This document shows, piece after piece, positions 37,130 to 48,158 of a stretch of DNA of 64,000 bases. Numbering within the stretch: the stretch's first letter is position 1; each line of letters starts with the position of its first letter. The stretch lies in assembly GCA_038030265.1 (NCBI GenBank), contig CM075942.1, positions 45,846,751 to 45,910,750 on the forward strand. The letters are read 5' to 3'. This stretch comes from Corythucha ciliata. Taxonomy: Eukaryota; Arthropoda; Insecta; Hemiptera; Tingidae. A program made the position numbers and the translations under genes. Under the pieces are notes generated by a model, which saw only the letters and a list, made by a program, of their open reading frames with translations, was not told where the DNA came from and searched no databases.

Positions 37130-38185
37130 ATGCCTCGAACATTCACGAATGAGGAGTATACCGATATGATCCTCATCTATGGACAATGTGGGCTTAGTAG
37201 CAGTGCCGCACAGCAGGAATATTTCCGTCGATACCCGAATCGTCGTTTCCCTTCAAGAAACGTCTTCACAGAGCTCTGCAGGACTCTCAGGGAAACTGGT
37301 TCATTCCCCAATCGTCGTTCCTTTGATCGTCGTGATTCGAGTGATGACGAGCGGATCTTGGATGAAGTCGAACGCAGTCCTTCGACGAGTACGCGCAGAA
37401 TTTCTGCAAGGCTGGGGGTTCCTCATACAACCGTGTGGAGAACTTTAAGAAAGTATTCCTTTCACCCGTACCATCTGCAAAGGGTACATAATTTATTGCC
37501 TGGCGACGAGGTCAGGAGGATCGGTTTTTGTCGGTGGGTCATCACCAATCATTTGCGCCTACGTCATACACTTTTCACTGACGAAGCAACTTTTACACGG
37601 GATGGTGTCTTCAATTCCCACAACACTCATACGTGGACCCAAGAAAACCCTCGGGGAACAATTACGACTAGCTTCCAACACAAGTTCTCGGTCAACGTTT
37701 GGCATGATCTAATCAATAACCAATTGATTGGGCCATTTGTGTTTGAAGAACGACTAAATGGCCGTAATTACTTAAATTTTTTGGAAAACGAGCTGCCTGG
37801 TTTACTCGAGGATCTTCCCCTGACCACTAGGGAGTGTCTCATTTTCCAACACGATGGTGCCCCTCCACACTACTCTGGAGAAGTGAGACGATATCTTAAT
37901 GAAGTATTCCCTGGACGATGGTTTGGACGAGGTGGTCCGCTCGATTGGCCAGCAAGGTCTCCGGACCTTACGCCCCTCGACTACTTCTTGTGGGGAAGCC
38001 TGAAGTCGATGGTGTATAAAGAAAGGGTCAACTCCAGAGAAGATCTCATCCGGCGAATCATGGTATGCTCTGAAGAAATCAGGCAACAGCCAGCCCATAT
38101 CCGTAACGCTACCCAATCTTTAGCCAAAAGAGCCAGGAAATGCTTGGAACAAGGAGGGGGACTTTTCGAACATCTCATTAAATAG
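37130..38185 (+). CDS. Mariner-like transposase, DD41D catalytic triad
   Basis: This is a 351-residue DDE/D transposase that cuts and pastes its own element at TA sites. The start chosen is MPRTFTNEEYTDMILIYGQC; the frame opens earlier at 37034. The N-terminal half has two helix-turn-helix units (RRYPNRRFPSRNVF and STRRISARLGVPHTTVWRTL). Catalytic residues are in LFTDEATFT, FQHDGAPPHYS and SPDLTPLDYFLWG. Forty-one residues lie between the second and third aspartates, hence DD41D. The C terminus CLEQGGGLFEHLIK is typical of the DUF4817-type arthropod transposases. There are no stops or frameshifts. The shadow frames in 37179-38178 are not genes. Confidence 0.93.
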   Translation: MPRTFTNEEYTDMILIYGQCGLSSSAAQQEYFRRYPNRRFPSRNVFTELCRTLRETGSFPNRRSFDRRDSSDDERILDEVERSPSTSTRRISARLGVPHTTVWRTLRKYSFHPYHLQRVHNLLPGDEVRRIGFCRWVITNHLRLRHTLFTDEATFTRDGVFNSHNTHTWTQENPRGTITTSFQHKFSVNVWHDLINNQLIGPFVFEERLNGRNYLNFLENELPGLLEDLPLTTRECLIFQHDGAPPHYSGEVRRYLNEVFPGRWFGRGGPLDWPARSPDLTPLDYFLWGSLKSMVYKERVNSREDLIRRIMVCSEEIRQQPAHIRNATQSLAKRARKCLEQGGGLFEHLIK

Positions 38186-38316
38186 TTTTTAAATTACAGT
38201 TTTTCATTTTAAGAATTAAGTTCAGTAAGGTACTAGCCGTCACGGAGGTTAGTTGCTTTCTTTGCAATCCATCATCTTCAGTCAGTCCTATCACTTCACT
38301 CATAAGCGCAAAGCAT

Positions 38317-38869
38317 CTGGAGTAGTTCCAGTAATGTCCTTAGTTGAAGATCTCGTGTTGCGAGTTAGTTATTTTTAGTGTTTAGCTACGACTTTTTAGG
38401 TTAAGAGGTCGATTACTCAAAATTGGGCGAGGTTAGCCTACGTTTTTTCTATGTCAATTTAAAGGTTACTTAATGGAGCAGTTTTGCTCAAATTAACCTA
38501 TCCGTGGGACTAAGAAACAGCTGACTGCCACTGCTTTAAAATTTTTTGACTTAGTTAATCACGTCACTTTCATCATGTTCATGTGATGATAAATGCCATA
38601 CAAAACCACCAAAACCAACTATGACAGCGGATTCTAAAAGGCAATTTTGTGCTCTTTCCGAATCCGTCATCAATTTTAGGCCAGATCGAAGCAGTTGGCC
38701 GGTATCTCGCTATTTTGAAGAAAAAATATGAGATTAGACGAAAACCACAAATTCGCGAATATCTCATGAGGAAAGCATTTTGGGCCATATGTCAATATGA
38801 CGTTTCTGGTGCGTCTTAGTGGGTACTACAACATGTGCAAGTATTGCACATTAAAACTGAAACACCCTG
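38317..38869 (-). repeat. Mariner 3' terminal inverted repeat
   Basis: Inverse of 36474-37026, with roughly a dozen differences by eye (for example CACATGTT against CACGTGTT near the tip). Such high arm identity implies recent mobility or gene conversion. Confidence 0.9.
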
Positions 38870-39409
38870 TATATGTATAAAAACGGTAAATTAGCACTTT
38901 TTCGCAATGTTTACCGAGATGTTTGTTTGAGAAACCACGATCTGGCGCCTTCTTACAATTTTACCTGCGTGAATAAGCACCATTTCTCAATTTTAGCCGT
39001 AAATTGGCGTTTTCCCCCAATTTTAGCCGCAAGTGAGTGATTTTTCTCAATTCTACATTGAACGGGCCATTTAGCTGTGTAAAGAGCTCTATAACCCGTG
39101 AATTAGCGCATTTTCTTTATTTCGTCGCGGACTTTGCATCGTGGAAACTGCAAATTGGTATGTTTTCTCAATTTCAACCGCGAATAATGACATTTATTTC
39201 TCACGTTTAACGTGAATCAGCGCTATTACTCAATTTAAGCCCTGAATGGGTGTTTTTCCTCAGTCTTAGCCGCAAAATGTCCTTTTCTGGATTTCATCCG
39301 CTAAAATTTTTTCTCAAGACGTGCCCCCCCCCCCGCGCCCAACTGTGGACCCGTGTCTAGCTGGCTGCCCACCCATTGATCACGGGCTGGCTACGCCCCT
39401 GAGACTAAT

Positions 39410-40805
39410 CGTTCTTTTGTTCTTTTAGGCTTAGTTTGATGATCACGAAAAAAGCCACAAGGTCACATTCGCGTTTTTCTTCGATCGCATGGAGTAGCGG
39501 AAGCCACGTGAACAACTAAGCCAAATTTAATAGGTATGCCTAAATTTTTCGATGACGTACCGGTTTTATCGAAATCAAGGATACATATTGAAAAATGGCA
39601 TAGGGGGATTATAAACGCACCCATCTGAAGAACGTTTAGCCAAACTGGACGCCTTGCGTTATGAACTTATCTCACAAAATTGTCTATGGATTGTTTAGCG
39701 AATATATAAAGAACAATATTTCACGCAACTTCCAATGATAAGGCTTATGAAAATTTCTTCCGTTGGACGCGAGCGTTTCATAATAAAAAAAAGTGTGCTC
39801 ATTCAGGGTTTGTCACCTAAATTACCCTAAAATTGTGACGAATGTGCCTGCTGAAGTAGAGGAGACGTACCTAATTGCTCCCTATATGGAGGTGACTAAG
39901 TGAATTTGGTATATCGGCCTTCAAAACATAATAATTTTAGAACATTATTATGTTCTAACAACATAATAAATGAGCGGAAACCATGTTTTAAAACCTATTA
40001 CAAGCGATGGCGTGGTGAAAACGCCCCAAAAACACGATGGTTAAAAATCCACTAAAATTTCGCCTTGTCGCCGGGGTTGTAACGTTGGGCAGAGTTAAAA
40101 ATCAGACTCAGCACACCTAAAAACATTAAAATCAGTCATCAAACTTAGTCCCGGAGTTTTTTCCTGTAACTACCCCGTTTGGTAACCTGCTTCCTTGACT
40201 ACAACTTGCTTTAAAAACACCACTCGACATCCCAGAGTTTAATATTTGGAAGCAGAAACGGCGCTCTGCGATTCTGCCTGACGTGAAAATCCCAGAAGTC
40301 AGAAAAGCGTCAGGTTTGAGGTATGACATTGTTTGACGACTTTATGACAAGGTGAGGCTAGAAAATTGGCATTGCAGGGAAGGGGTAGTCTTTCTTTTAT
40401 GAGAGAATTGACAAATAAGCTTCTTAACCACCGCTTGTCCTCAGCTAATCGTCGTGATATTCTCTTTATCTTTCTTTAAAAATCAACTTTCCTGATATCC
40501 TGGGGGAGGGGGTAGTTTCCCCCATTATCCCCCCCCCCATATTGGATCAGCCCCAGCGACGAGTTCTTCGAACGCTAAAAATCAATTGGTTCGTCCGGGG
40601 GTTAATCAGTATTAAACTTATTTTATTCTTATTCTGCGAGTTCTGTTTTTTAGGTAAAAAACAAAAAATGAAACAACTCCCGAAGACGGTAGATTGTTTC
40701 GCCGGCCTAGCCCGGGAACGATCCTCACGTATTTTTCAGCCCACAAAACTCAAAAGACAAGACAAGACATGAGAGGAAAAAAAAAACATACTTTCTGTAA
40801 CCTTG
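39410..40805. other. Intergenic, nothing recognised
   Basis: Continuation of the sequence interrupted by hAT element 3, then AT-rich DNA with a C-run at 40531-40539. No credible gene on either strand. Confidence 0.45.
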
Positions 40806-41949
40806 AAGCCTTGTACACACGGAGACAGAAAAGGCGCACGAAGTTGTGCAAGGTGGAAAAAGCTCCGTGTGTACATCGTTCTGTCTTGCGATAAGGACTG
40901 ATAAGATCCGGCGCACGAAATGTCGCACTTTTTTCTGAACTTATTTGAAGACCTTCTTTTTCAGTCGCCATTTAGCCTTTTGGGTGGTTATAAGACATTT
41001 TTAACCTTCATCTTCCAAAAATATTCTTCGGTTTCTTTGCGTCTCACGCGTGAATATTTCGTTTATTTTATAATTTTAGTAATTTGTGATTATTCGGCGT
41101 GGTTTGGTCTCTTTCCAGCTTTCCTGAATTTAAATTCGTCAGCGTCTCTCTTTTTGTGCGTGTGTTTTTGTTCATCGTCGAAATTTATAAAGGTACGTTT
41201 TACACATACTGCTGTATTCGTGGATTACTCAATTATTTATCCACGTTTTTCATTTTCAAATATCACGTTCATTTAGCAGATGGAGTGGACCAGGCAAGCC
41301 GTGTCTCTACTCATAGAGCATTATGAGCAAGAACATTGCTTGTATGATAATCAGTCGGCCCTGTATCACAACAAACACGCAAGGAAAGCAGCGTTGCAGA
41401 GAATAATTGATGCGCTTAAAGAGGTATGGAAATTCACTTTAGTCGCTGGTCTTTCTTTTGTGTGCTCAATCTCCATATTTCATTATTTCTCTTCTCTTTC
41501 TTTCATCGTAGGAATGTCCAAATATCACGGCCACGGATATTTTGAATAAAATGAAATCCTTGAGGTCTGGATACTGCCAGGAAAAAAGGAAAGTCGAGGC
41601 GTCGAGATCGAGTGGGGCATCCACTGATGAGGTGCTGTATCATTTCCTAATCATTGGAGGTACTTGAATCAACTCTTAAGTTACGTGAATAATTTTTCCG
41701 CAGGTCCATAAACCATCTTTGTGGTATTTCGACCTCTTGTCGTTCTTGAACGACCACATAAAGAGTCGGCCGAGTACAACAAATTTGCCGGTTCTCGATC
41801 CACTATTCACACTATCAGTTCACGTTGACATGCTCTCCGGCAGAGCTACCGTGTGTACATTCCCAAGACAGAAGCTGTGACATTTCATGTCCCCGAAACT
41901 TGCGCCTTTTCTTGCGCCATTTTTTCATGTCTCCGTGTGTACAAGGCTT
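40806..41949 (+). mobile_element. TIR element carrying a spliced MADF gene (Harbinger-like)
   Basis: The termini AAGCCTTGTACACACGGAGACA and the inverted TGTCTCCGTGTGTACAAGGCTT match over 22 bp. Subterminal GTGTGTACAT and GACAGAA motifs occur near both ends. It is 1.14 kb and its only gene encodes a MADF-domain protein. PIF/Harbinger transposons carry a transposase plus a MADF/Myb-like gene. This copy keeps the second gene and has lost the first. The 3 bp target duplication is not clear. Confidence 0.75.
41280..41880 (+). CDS. MADF-domain protein inside a transposon
   Basis: Three exons keep frame: 41280-41423, 41512-41631 and 41704-41880, with GT-AG introns of 88 and 72 bp. The product is about 146 residues. 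The MADF domain is clear: EWTRQAVSLLIEHYEQEHCL, YDNQSALYHNKHARKAALQR, then after the second exon join VHKPSLWYFDLLSFLNDHIK. This is the DNA-binding half of the two-protein PIF/Harbinger system, or a member of the ADF1-like family. The stop (41878-41880) lies 70 bp from the transposon end. A TTTAGCAG acceptor directly before the ATG suggests a 5' UTR intron. All junctions look functional, so it may still be expressed. Confidence 0.75.
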
Positions 41950-42714
41950 GAGGGAGTTGTTGGACAAGTAGGGTAGCTATGATAGTGAAGTTAGAGGGGG
42001 GGTGGTAGCATCTCGAGTCCAACGAATAATTGTATAGAATCCACCTTTTCAAACTAGCCGCAGCACGGCGCCACGAGGTGGAATCCTCATTTCAACGAAA
42101 ATAAAATTGCTATTAATTAGGAATAAGTTCTTAAAACAATACGAAAGTGTTGATGAATACGTTTTAAAAAATTGTGACTGTATTCTCAACCTATTTCCTC
42201 AAATATTTACGGTGCGAATAAACATTTTTATGAAGGCCACGATTTTTAAAAAATGAAAATTTAAAAAAAAATTGAAATTTGAAAAAAGTGAATCCATAGT
42301 GACAATTTGGCAACCTCAAAGATTCGCGAAAAAATAATAAAAAAAATTATATTGCATTTTTGTCCAAGAAAACGTGTACCGAAGCTTTCGTTGCGGGGGG
42401 AACCCACCCTCAGAATTTTTTTTTCCAAAAAGTGAATCCATACTGACAATTTAATTGGTTAGAAATAGCTATGTGCCAATTTTCATGAAATATCTCGGTT
42501 TCACCACAAAGAAATCGTGTACCGAAGTTGAGGAAGCACCGTCAACAGCCTTAACAAATTCAATGAAAGAATTAGCAGTCAACCACGAGAATAAAGCTCG
42601 TGAAATCCGTAATGACTTATGCTGCAACAAGGAGAGATTCGACCCGGACATCAGCAAACCCAAGTGGGCTAGACACCTAAGATTCAATGAAAAAAAGTTA
42701 TTGAAATATTAAAT
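41950..42714. other. Intergenic; unassigned 85-residue frame
   Basis: A plus-strand frame at 42455-42712 (residues such as NHENKAREIRNDLCCNKERF) is not recognised. It has no splice or promoter support. A G-run lies at about 41996-42002. Nothing else is seen. Confidence 0.3.
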
Positions 42715-43211
42715 AAACAAAAGAGGTCCCAACACAGTTCCTTGCGACATGCCGCAAGGCTCACAGGGATGTCAACATCATCATTAATATTTACAGTTTG
42801 TGCCCCATCCTTAACATAAGACGCTGTAAGGCCCGTTTGCTAAGTCGCTCCTCGACTCCGACCTATCTCACAAACTGTAGAATCATATGCTATTTTATAA
42901 TTTTTCCAGTTTGTGAGGGAGCTAAGACTATGAGCAGTTCCACGAATACCATATTTGTATAATTTCAGGAGCAAGGTTTCATAATCCAAGGAATCGAAGG
43001 CCTTGTTAATATCTAGAAAAACTACTAGGCCATAGCTGTTACGCGGCATGTTTCTGCTTGACTGATGACAAGTGGAATTAGGTATGAGAAAACACGCGTT
43101 ATTAGCATTACCCACTAGTGATGCCAATCGTAAACAAATCATCAAACCCAAAAAATTCGTAATTTCAGGTCTTGGGTTTGTTCGTTTGTCATTCTGAGCT
43201 GGATTGTACAA
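42715..43211 (-). pseudogene. Non-LTR retrotransposon reverse transcriptase fragment
   Basis: On the minus strand, VVFLDINKAFDSLDYETLLL and KLYKYGIRGTA match RT palm motifs of Jockey/CR1-type elements. Further along, GMSQGTVLGPLLFI corresponds to the GxPQGSxLGPLLF motif. The catalytic [FY]ADD region is missing and the frame between the two blocks is broken. It is a dead fragment. Confidence 0.8.
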
Positions 43212-44512
43212 CTCAGTTCAAGGTTGCAGTCACTTTTACAAAAGTAGACGTTTGATATTACAGAATATGCACTTTCACTTTATTGTCAGCTCGGGAAAAT
43301 TTTGGATGACAACGAGTAGGCCTACTGTTTCCTCTCTTCAACTGAATCGTCTCGTCGTTTCAAACTCCTACAGCACCCCGCCCATAGACACGACGAAGAA
43401 GAATCCTGGATTTCAATAATGTCTCCAGGAAATTCTGCACGCGCCTTAGGAAAGCAAGATCGTACGAGCGTAGAACAGAATTTCCTAGGGATTTAAATGA
43501 GACTTTAAAATCCAGGATCGGTGCAGAAATACAGCAATAATTAACGTAACGCCGCCGATTTGGCAAGGTATGATTCGAAGGGGGACGTGGAAGCACATGT
43601 ACCACTCCCCCTTGAGACATATATCGCCGGTGTTTTTTCTTCGTTCACGCATTGTTTTGGCAAAGAACCTGATTCGCTTTGGATTCTTCTACTTGGTCAT
43701 TTAGAAAAAAGGACAGAGGGAGTTTGAACTTCATGAATGCCAATTTCGAACGAACCATCTAACCACCCAGTAAGTGACTCATCGATACCACAATCGTAAG
43801 GGGCGGGGAGATTTTCAGGTTTTCGAAAGGTAAAAGAAGAGAGACTGTAGCCAGGGCTACGCGTAATCCGTGGTTGGATGGGCAGATAACGCATGCGCAT
43901 AATTTTTGTGCCAACGTTCTCACTTGAATGCAGGACCGGATTTAGGGTGAAATGTTCAGGTGGGCGTAGCCCTAAGCTCAAGATCCCCCCTCCTCTCAAA
44001 TCAAATTCCAAATGTTGTGGAAATTACTGCTCCATGCTCGCAGTACGAATTTCAAAAGTTTTCCTCACTTAAAAAGCGAATGTCACAAGATTGACTCCAT
44101 AAAAAGACAATCCCACGGGGTTTTGACTCATTCAAAAATGAAATTCCGCTGATTAGGCACTTTCTGAGACCAAAGTTCGTGGATTTGGCGCACCAGAAAC
44201 CCATTTCGTTAGGCTACATCCCTTAAAACGAGTCCATTTTACAGGAATTCACACCTTTTTTTTCCGAATGTGAAACTTCCAGCGAACTGGCTCATTTTAA
44301 AGAGACATTTCAAGGCTCTGGGTCTTTTTAAAAACAAAATATCTCAGGATGGCCCTTTGAAAATGCAATTCGCGGGGCCCGTGAAAACCAATTTCATGAC
44401 TTTCAATGAAAAAATCAAAAAAGTCGCGCTTTTACTCATGAAAAAAACAATTTTTACAAAGGTTGGAAGATGCGATCCAGACCCGTCACTTGAGCCGAGT
44501 CTTATATACTTA
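43212..44512. other. Intergenic with hAT-like end and degenerate array
   Basis: CAGGACCGGATTTAGGG at about 43932 resembles a hAT terminus and is followed by GGGCGTAGCCC. A degenerate array of ~30 bp units (44030-44480) comes next. No partner terminus or target duplication was found. Frames of 71-104 residues lack support. Confidence 0.45.
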
Positions 44513-44658
44513 TACCGTTTGCCATTTCTATAAAATTCTGCTTCGAAGGCGAGCATTTCCACCCTTCTTCTCTGAATTATATAATATGGTAACGGAGAAG
44601 ACGGGTGGAAATGCTCGGCTCCCAGAGCGGAATTTTATGTAAATGGAAAACGCCATTA
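44513..44658. mobile_element. MITE, TAATGGCGTTTTC family, copy 3
   Basis: GCGAGCATTTCCACCCTTCT pairs with AGACGGGTGGAAATGCTCGG, and the right tip AAATGGAAAACGCCATTA matches copy 1. The left tip is eroded. Confidence 0.8.
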
Positions 44659-45900
44659 TATATTTGCTTATTACAATTCAAAACAGATGGCTCACTAATA
44701 AGAACAACCGATTTTAAATCGGTTAAGCAAATACTCAGCTTGAGTGACGGACTAATGAATACGACCAGCAGTCTTGTGAAATTCTCCCTGCACCCTTCAG
44801 GGGAAATCACTGATTCGTCTAATTAAAAACAAGGTGGGAAAGGTTCGCCCCAAAAAAGTAATTTTAGGGGTATCGCTGCTAATAAGAAGCACGCTTTCTG
44901 TTGGCCAACTCAAAAGACCAATTTCGCGGTGTTTGGATCATTTCACTTCCAAGTTCCTGAACCCTCAGAAAGGTTGAAAAGTAGGAAAATAAGTGGTTTT
45001 TGGCGTGCCCGTCGGAATATCGTTCTCGAAGAACGATTTTACTGATCTGACTACTTGCAAAAACGGAATTTCGCACAGTTGACCCAATCTAAACAATCTA
45101 GCGAGATCTGCGGGAACAATTTAGCTTTTACAAAATTCAGGTTTCTCAGCATCAATTACCTAATTTCCCGCTGATGAAATTTTTTAACAAGATTTCCAGA
45201 TGTAAATGAACCAAATCATATGTAAAATAAATTGGTGTTATTGATTTTTAGGTTCCATTAGAATGTGGTTCAACTATCGTTTTTAGTTGATTCCCTGAGA
45301 AAACACAATTTCACGGCGCTGCTTCACCTAAAAAAGCAATTTCGTGGGTTTTTCACTGCACCTAAAACAAATTCACGTTTTGAACCATTGAAAAATCCAT
45401 TTCGTGTGACATGGATCATAGAAATAAGCAGTATCTCACTGGGCTGGCTCAATGCAAAAATCAATTTCACTGTATATCAGCTCCCTCAATCCCAAATTTC
45501 GTGGATCTATGTTATGATTTCCGGCAAATTGGTTTTCGGTTCAGTTTTGGCGTGCTGAGAGGGGGTGCTTCCCTCAGCCTTGGGACGTATGAAGCTCCAG
45601 CCCTTGGACGGACGTTGTTGTCTTGGTATTGTGGAGGTTCGTGAAGACAGAGGTTGCTTTGTAAAACTCAGCCCTTTCTTCAAGCGCTTGAACACAAGCT
45701 GAAGCCGTTTGATGAACCTTATTGAGTGTTTGTACGGAGGTATTTCTCATAACTTTCCATCTTATCACAATTTAAAAAATTTAATGTCAAATTGTACTAT
45801 TAGTCGGAATAAAAGGTTTCAGCGCGATTGAAGCTGTTACTTAAGCACCGAGAAGACATGCTTCATCTAGATGGCTAAGCACTTGTCCAGCACTAAGCTC
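44659..45900. other. Half MITE plus degenerate arrays
   Basis: 44700-44765 holds half of a GGCCCGTATTCATAG-family MITE (GCAAATACTCAGCTTGAG). 44880-45560 holds ~30 bp degenerate units (CAATTTCGTGGGTTTTTCAC-like). No genes are supported. Confidence 0.5.
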
Positions 45901-46169
45901 GAGCGCGCCTCGATGGTGTAATGGATACAATGCTCGCTTCACAACCCAGCGGGCCTGGGTTCGAATCCAGCCATTGCCCATTACACTATAAGGCTGCGGC
46001 GAGCACACTCGGCTTCGTGTGGGCGTTCCCGGCGGTGTGCGTTCAACAAACCGCGCACCGACCGAAACGCCCGCGTAGTACGGGTAAGTGCACAGTTAAA
46101 TCTGGGTATGGCGTAGGAGCCCAAGTGAGGCTTAGGCGCCTGCCGGGTTCAAAGCCCGGCGCCCCCGGG

Positions 46170-46215
<46 letters not shown>
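45901..46215 (+). mobile_element. tRNA-derived SINE, copy 3, full length
   Basis: A perfect 12 bp duplication AGCACTAAGCTC flanks it (45889-45900, 46216-46227). It ends in an unbroken run of about 47 A. The tRNA-related head has an A-box-like TGGTGTAATGG and a B-box GGGTTCGAATCC, closest by eye to tRNA-Glu. The body contains GGCTTCGTGTGGGCGTTCCC and, before the tail, GGGTTCAAAGCCCGGC. The long pure A tail marks a young LINE-mobilised insertion. Confidence 0.92.
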
Positions 46216-46217
<2 letters not shown>

Positions 46218-46227
46218 CACTAAGCTC

Positions 46228-47392
46228 TATTAGGAGTTTTACAACGATACTGCTTTAAGTGCTGAGCAAATGTTAAGTTTCACAACGCACCCAATGTGTG
46301 AAACCATGAGTTTTTCTCAAATTCTCGAAAAGGAGCTTGAGACTGATCATCTTGGGGGGGGGGGGCTAAACCCCTGTAGCCCTCGCTAAAAAATGCTGCT
46401 TGAATGATGGCTTCTTTGCTTGATTTTGTGCTAGTTATTGAATCATTTGGTTTTACTATTATTTGACATTTTCATCTATTCAGCCGATAAGCTCTGAAAA
46501 ACGAGTTCAGACGCCAAGTGGATGGTTAAGTACGGTTTCATTGATTTATTCCCTGATATCTGTGAGAAACTTATGAGTCTCTAAAGTAACGTCCACTATT
46601 GTCACCCTCTCCCCCTTCAACTTTGTCGAGAAAACACACGAAAAACTTTAAAAGAATTTCGGAAGGGACACAATTTAAAAATTCGCTCCGGCAGCTGGCG
46701 GTCGGAAAGAGTGCATTTCATTTTGTATACGGATACCGTAAGCCGTCCCAGAAGTAGTAATGTTGAAACCATGATTTGTTTCGTTAATATTTGACCCTCC
46801 CTCGTACTGTTTGCTGCCGGGTTTGTTTAAGCTGAACTTAATGGGAATCTAAGGCTACTTCAAAATGAAATCATCGAACCGAATATAATGCTTCTGGAAT
46901 CAACTGGTGATTTGTAGTGATTTCTTTACCGGTTCAAGCCATATTACCTCCCCCCCTTAACCAAGTCGACCGATTTGCCCCAATGCAATACCAAACGAGG
47001 TCGTATGACTACTGATTTTTCTGCCAAAGCGCGTCCCACCTAATTTCTTCGAAAGTTATCGTGCTAACAAGACCACACACTTACTTCCACTCCGCGGGCA
47101 CCCCCCCCCCACCTTGACTTTTTCAAAAAATTAAAATGGGAATCAAAGGCTAGTCTAACATGGAGTATTCGTACCGAATATGACGCATCTAGAATCAACT
47201 AGTGATTTGTAGTGATTTTTTGACAATTTCAAGCCATATTCCCCCCCTCCACCTTGACTAATTTGGCCCAAATGCATTACCGACCAGGGTCTTATGACTA
47301 CTGATTTTTGTGCCAAACCGCGTTCCGCTAAATTAACTTCTACGAGAGTTATCGAGCTAACAAGAAAGCGGCCATAAAGATATATTTATGTC
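46228..47392. other. Interspersed repeats, no gene
   Basis: 46600-46870 is the inverted counterpart of 24601-25100. 46880-47130 and 47140-47360 are two direct diverged copies of another segment (TTGATTTGTAGTGATTT, AAGCCATATT, ACCGAGGTC-like phrases). C-runs occur at 46949 and 47101. Confidence 0.6.
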
Positions 47393-47880
47393 GCATCCAC
47401 TTGGCGAAATTGTCCACTTCATGAAATGGATGTCCATTTCACGAAGTGTCTCCACTTGCCGTAATTTAAAAAATTACGACATCTGGACAAAAAAAATGTC
47501 CATTTCTTGAAAAGGAAATTGCGTTTGTCCAGTTGTCAAAATTAAGCTTTCTTACTGCAATTGGATGCACAACGTCATTTTTTAGCGGGTTTTTGAGTGC
47601 TCCTTAACCTTTTTAAATAAATAACCTTTTTAAATAAAAAAAATTGTTTCAGCGCCTGAGATTCCTCACTCATCCATTTCACGAAACGGATAATGTTGTT
47701 GCATCCACTTGTAGTATGGAAGCTTGATTTCAGCAACTGGACAAACACGATTTCCTTTTCAAGAAATGGACATTTTTTTTGTCCAGATGTCGTAATTTTT
47801 TGAAGTTACGGCAAGTGGAACCACTTCGTGAAATGTACATCCATTTCGTGAAATGGACAATTACTCCACATGGATACGAT
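47393..47880. mobile_element. Foldback element, ~190 bp arms
   Basis: The left arm (CGCATCCACTTGG, CACTTGCCGTAATTT, ATCTGGACAAAAAAAATGTCC) and right arm (GGACATTTTTTTTGTCCAGA, AAGTTACGGCAAGTGG, ending TGGATACG) are inverted. A ~110 bp spacer separates them. The element splits a copy of the interspersed repeat also seen at 470-665, so it inserted later. Confidence 0.75.
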
Positions 47881-48010
47881 GTATAAATATATGAATTCCG
47901 AAGACCACTGAATTCGTGTTCTAGAGGTTCTGAAACATGAAAAAAACATCATCACGACGAGACCAATAGTGCATTTTCAGAATGAAATGCACTAAAAGAG
48001 TGAGACAGCA
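47881..48010 (+). repeat. Interspersed repeat, copy 2
   Basis: Shares GAATTCGTGTTCTAGAGGTT and GAGACCAATAGTGCATTTT with 470-665. Its left part continues on the other side of the foldback element (GCGGCCATAAAGATATATTTA). Confidence 0.6.
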
Positions 48011-48158
48011 CCTGGTCTGGTGAGGTTCAACGCAATATAATTACACCATGACGACGGGAGAAATAGTGCTTTTTACACATAAATGAAAATATGGAATAAC
48101 TTGAAATGTCCTCGAAACAATGTGACTATTATTTTTGTTCCAATAAATATGTAACAAA

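Larger units (their letters stand above)
36474..38869 (+). mobile_element. Full-length mariner-like element (DD41D type)
   Basis: TA duplications flank termini CAGGGTGTTTCAGTTTTAAT and its inverse. Terminal inverted repeats are about 550 bp (36474-37026 and 38317-38869) and differ at only scattered positions. The one intact gene between them is a transposase. It is inserted in the array of hAT element 3. All parts needed for mobility appear present, so it may be recently active. Confidence 0.92.
35372..39401. mobile_element. hAT-like non-autonomous element 3
   Basis: A perfect 8 bp duplication AGACTAAT flanks it (35364-35371, 39402-39409). The termini are CATGGGCGTAGCCAG and, inverted, CAGGGGCGTAGCCAG. 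Excluding the mariner nested at 36474-38869 it is about 1.6 kb. The interior, 35500-36470 and 38880-39320, is a degenerate ~30 bp array of TTTCTCAATTTTAGCCG-type units. There is no hAT transposase. Confidence 0.9.

Noticed and set aside
45921..46223. 100-residue frame ending in polylysine
   Set aside because: It reads through the SINE body and its poly-A tail.
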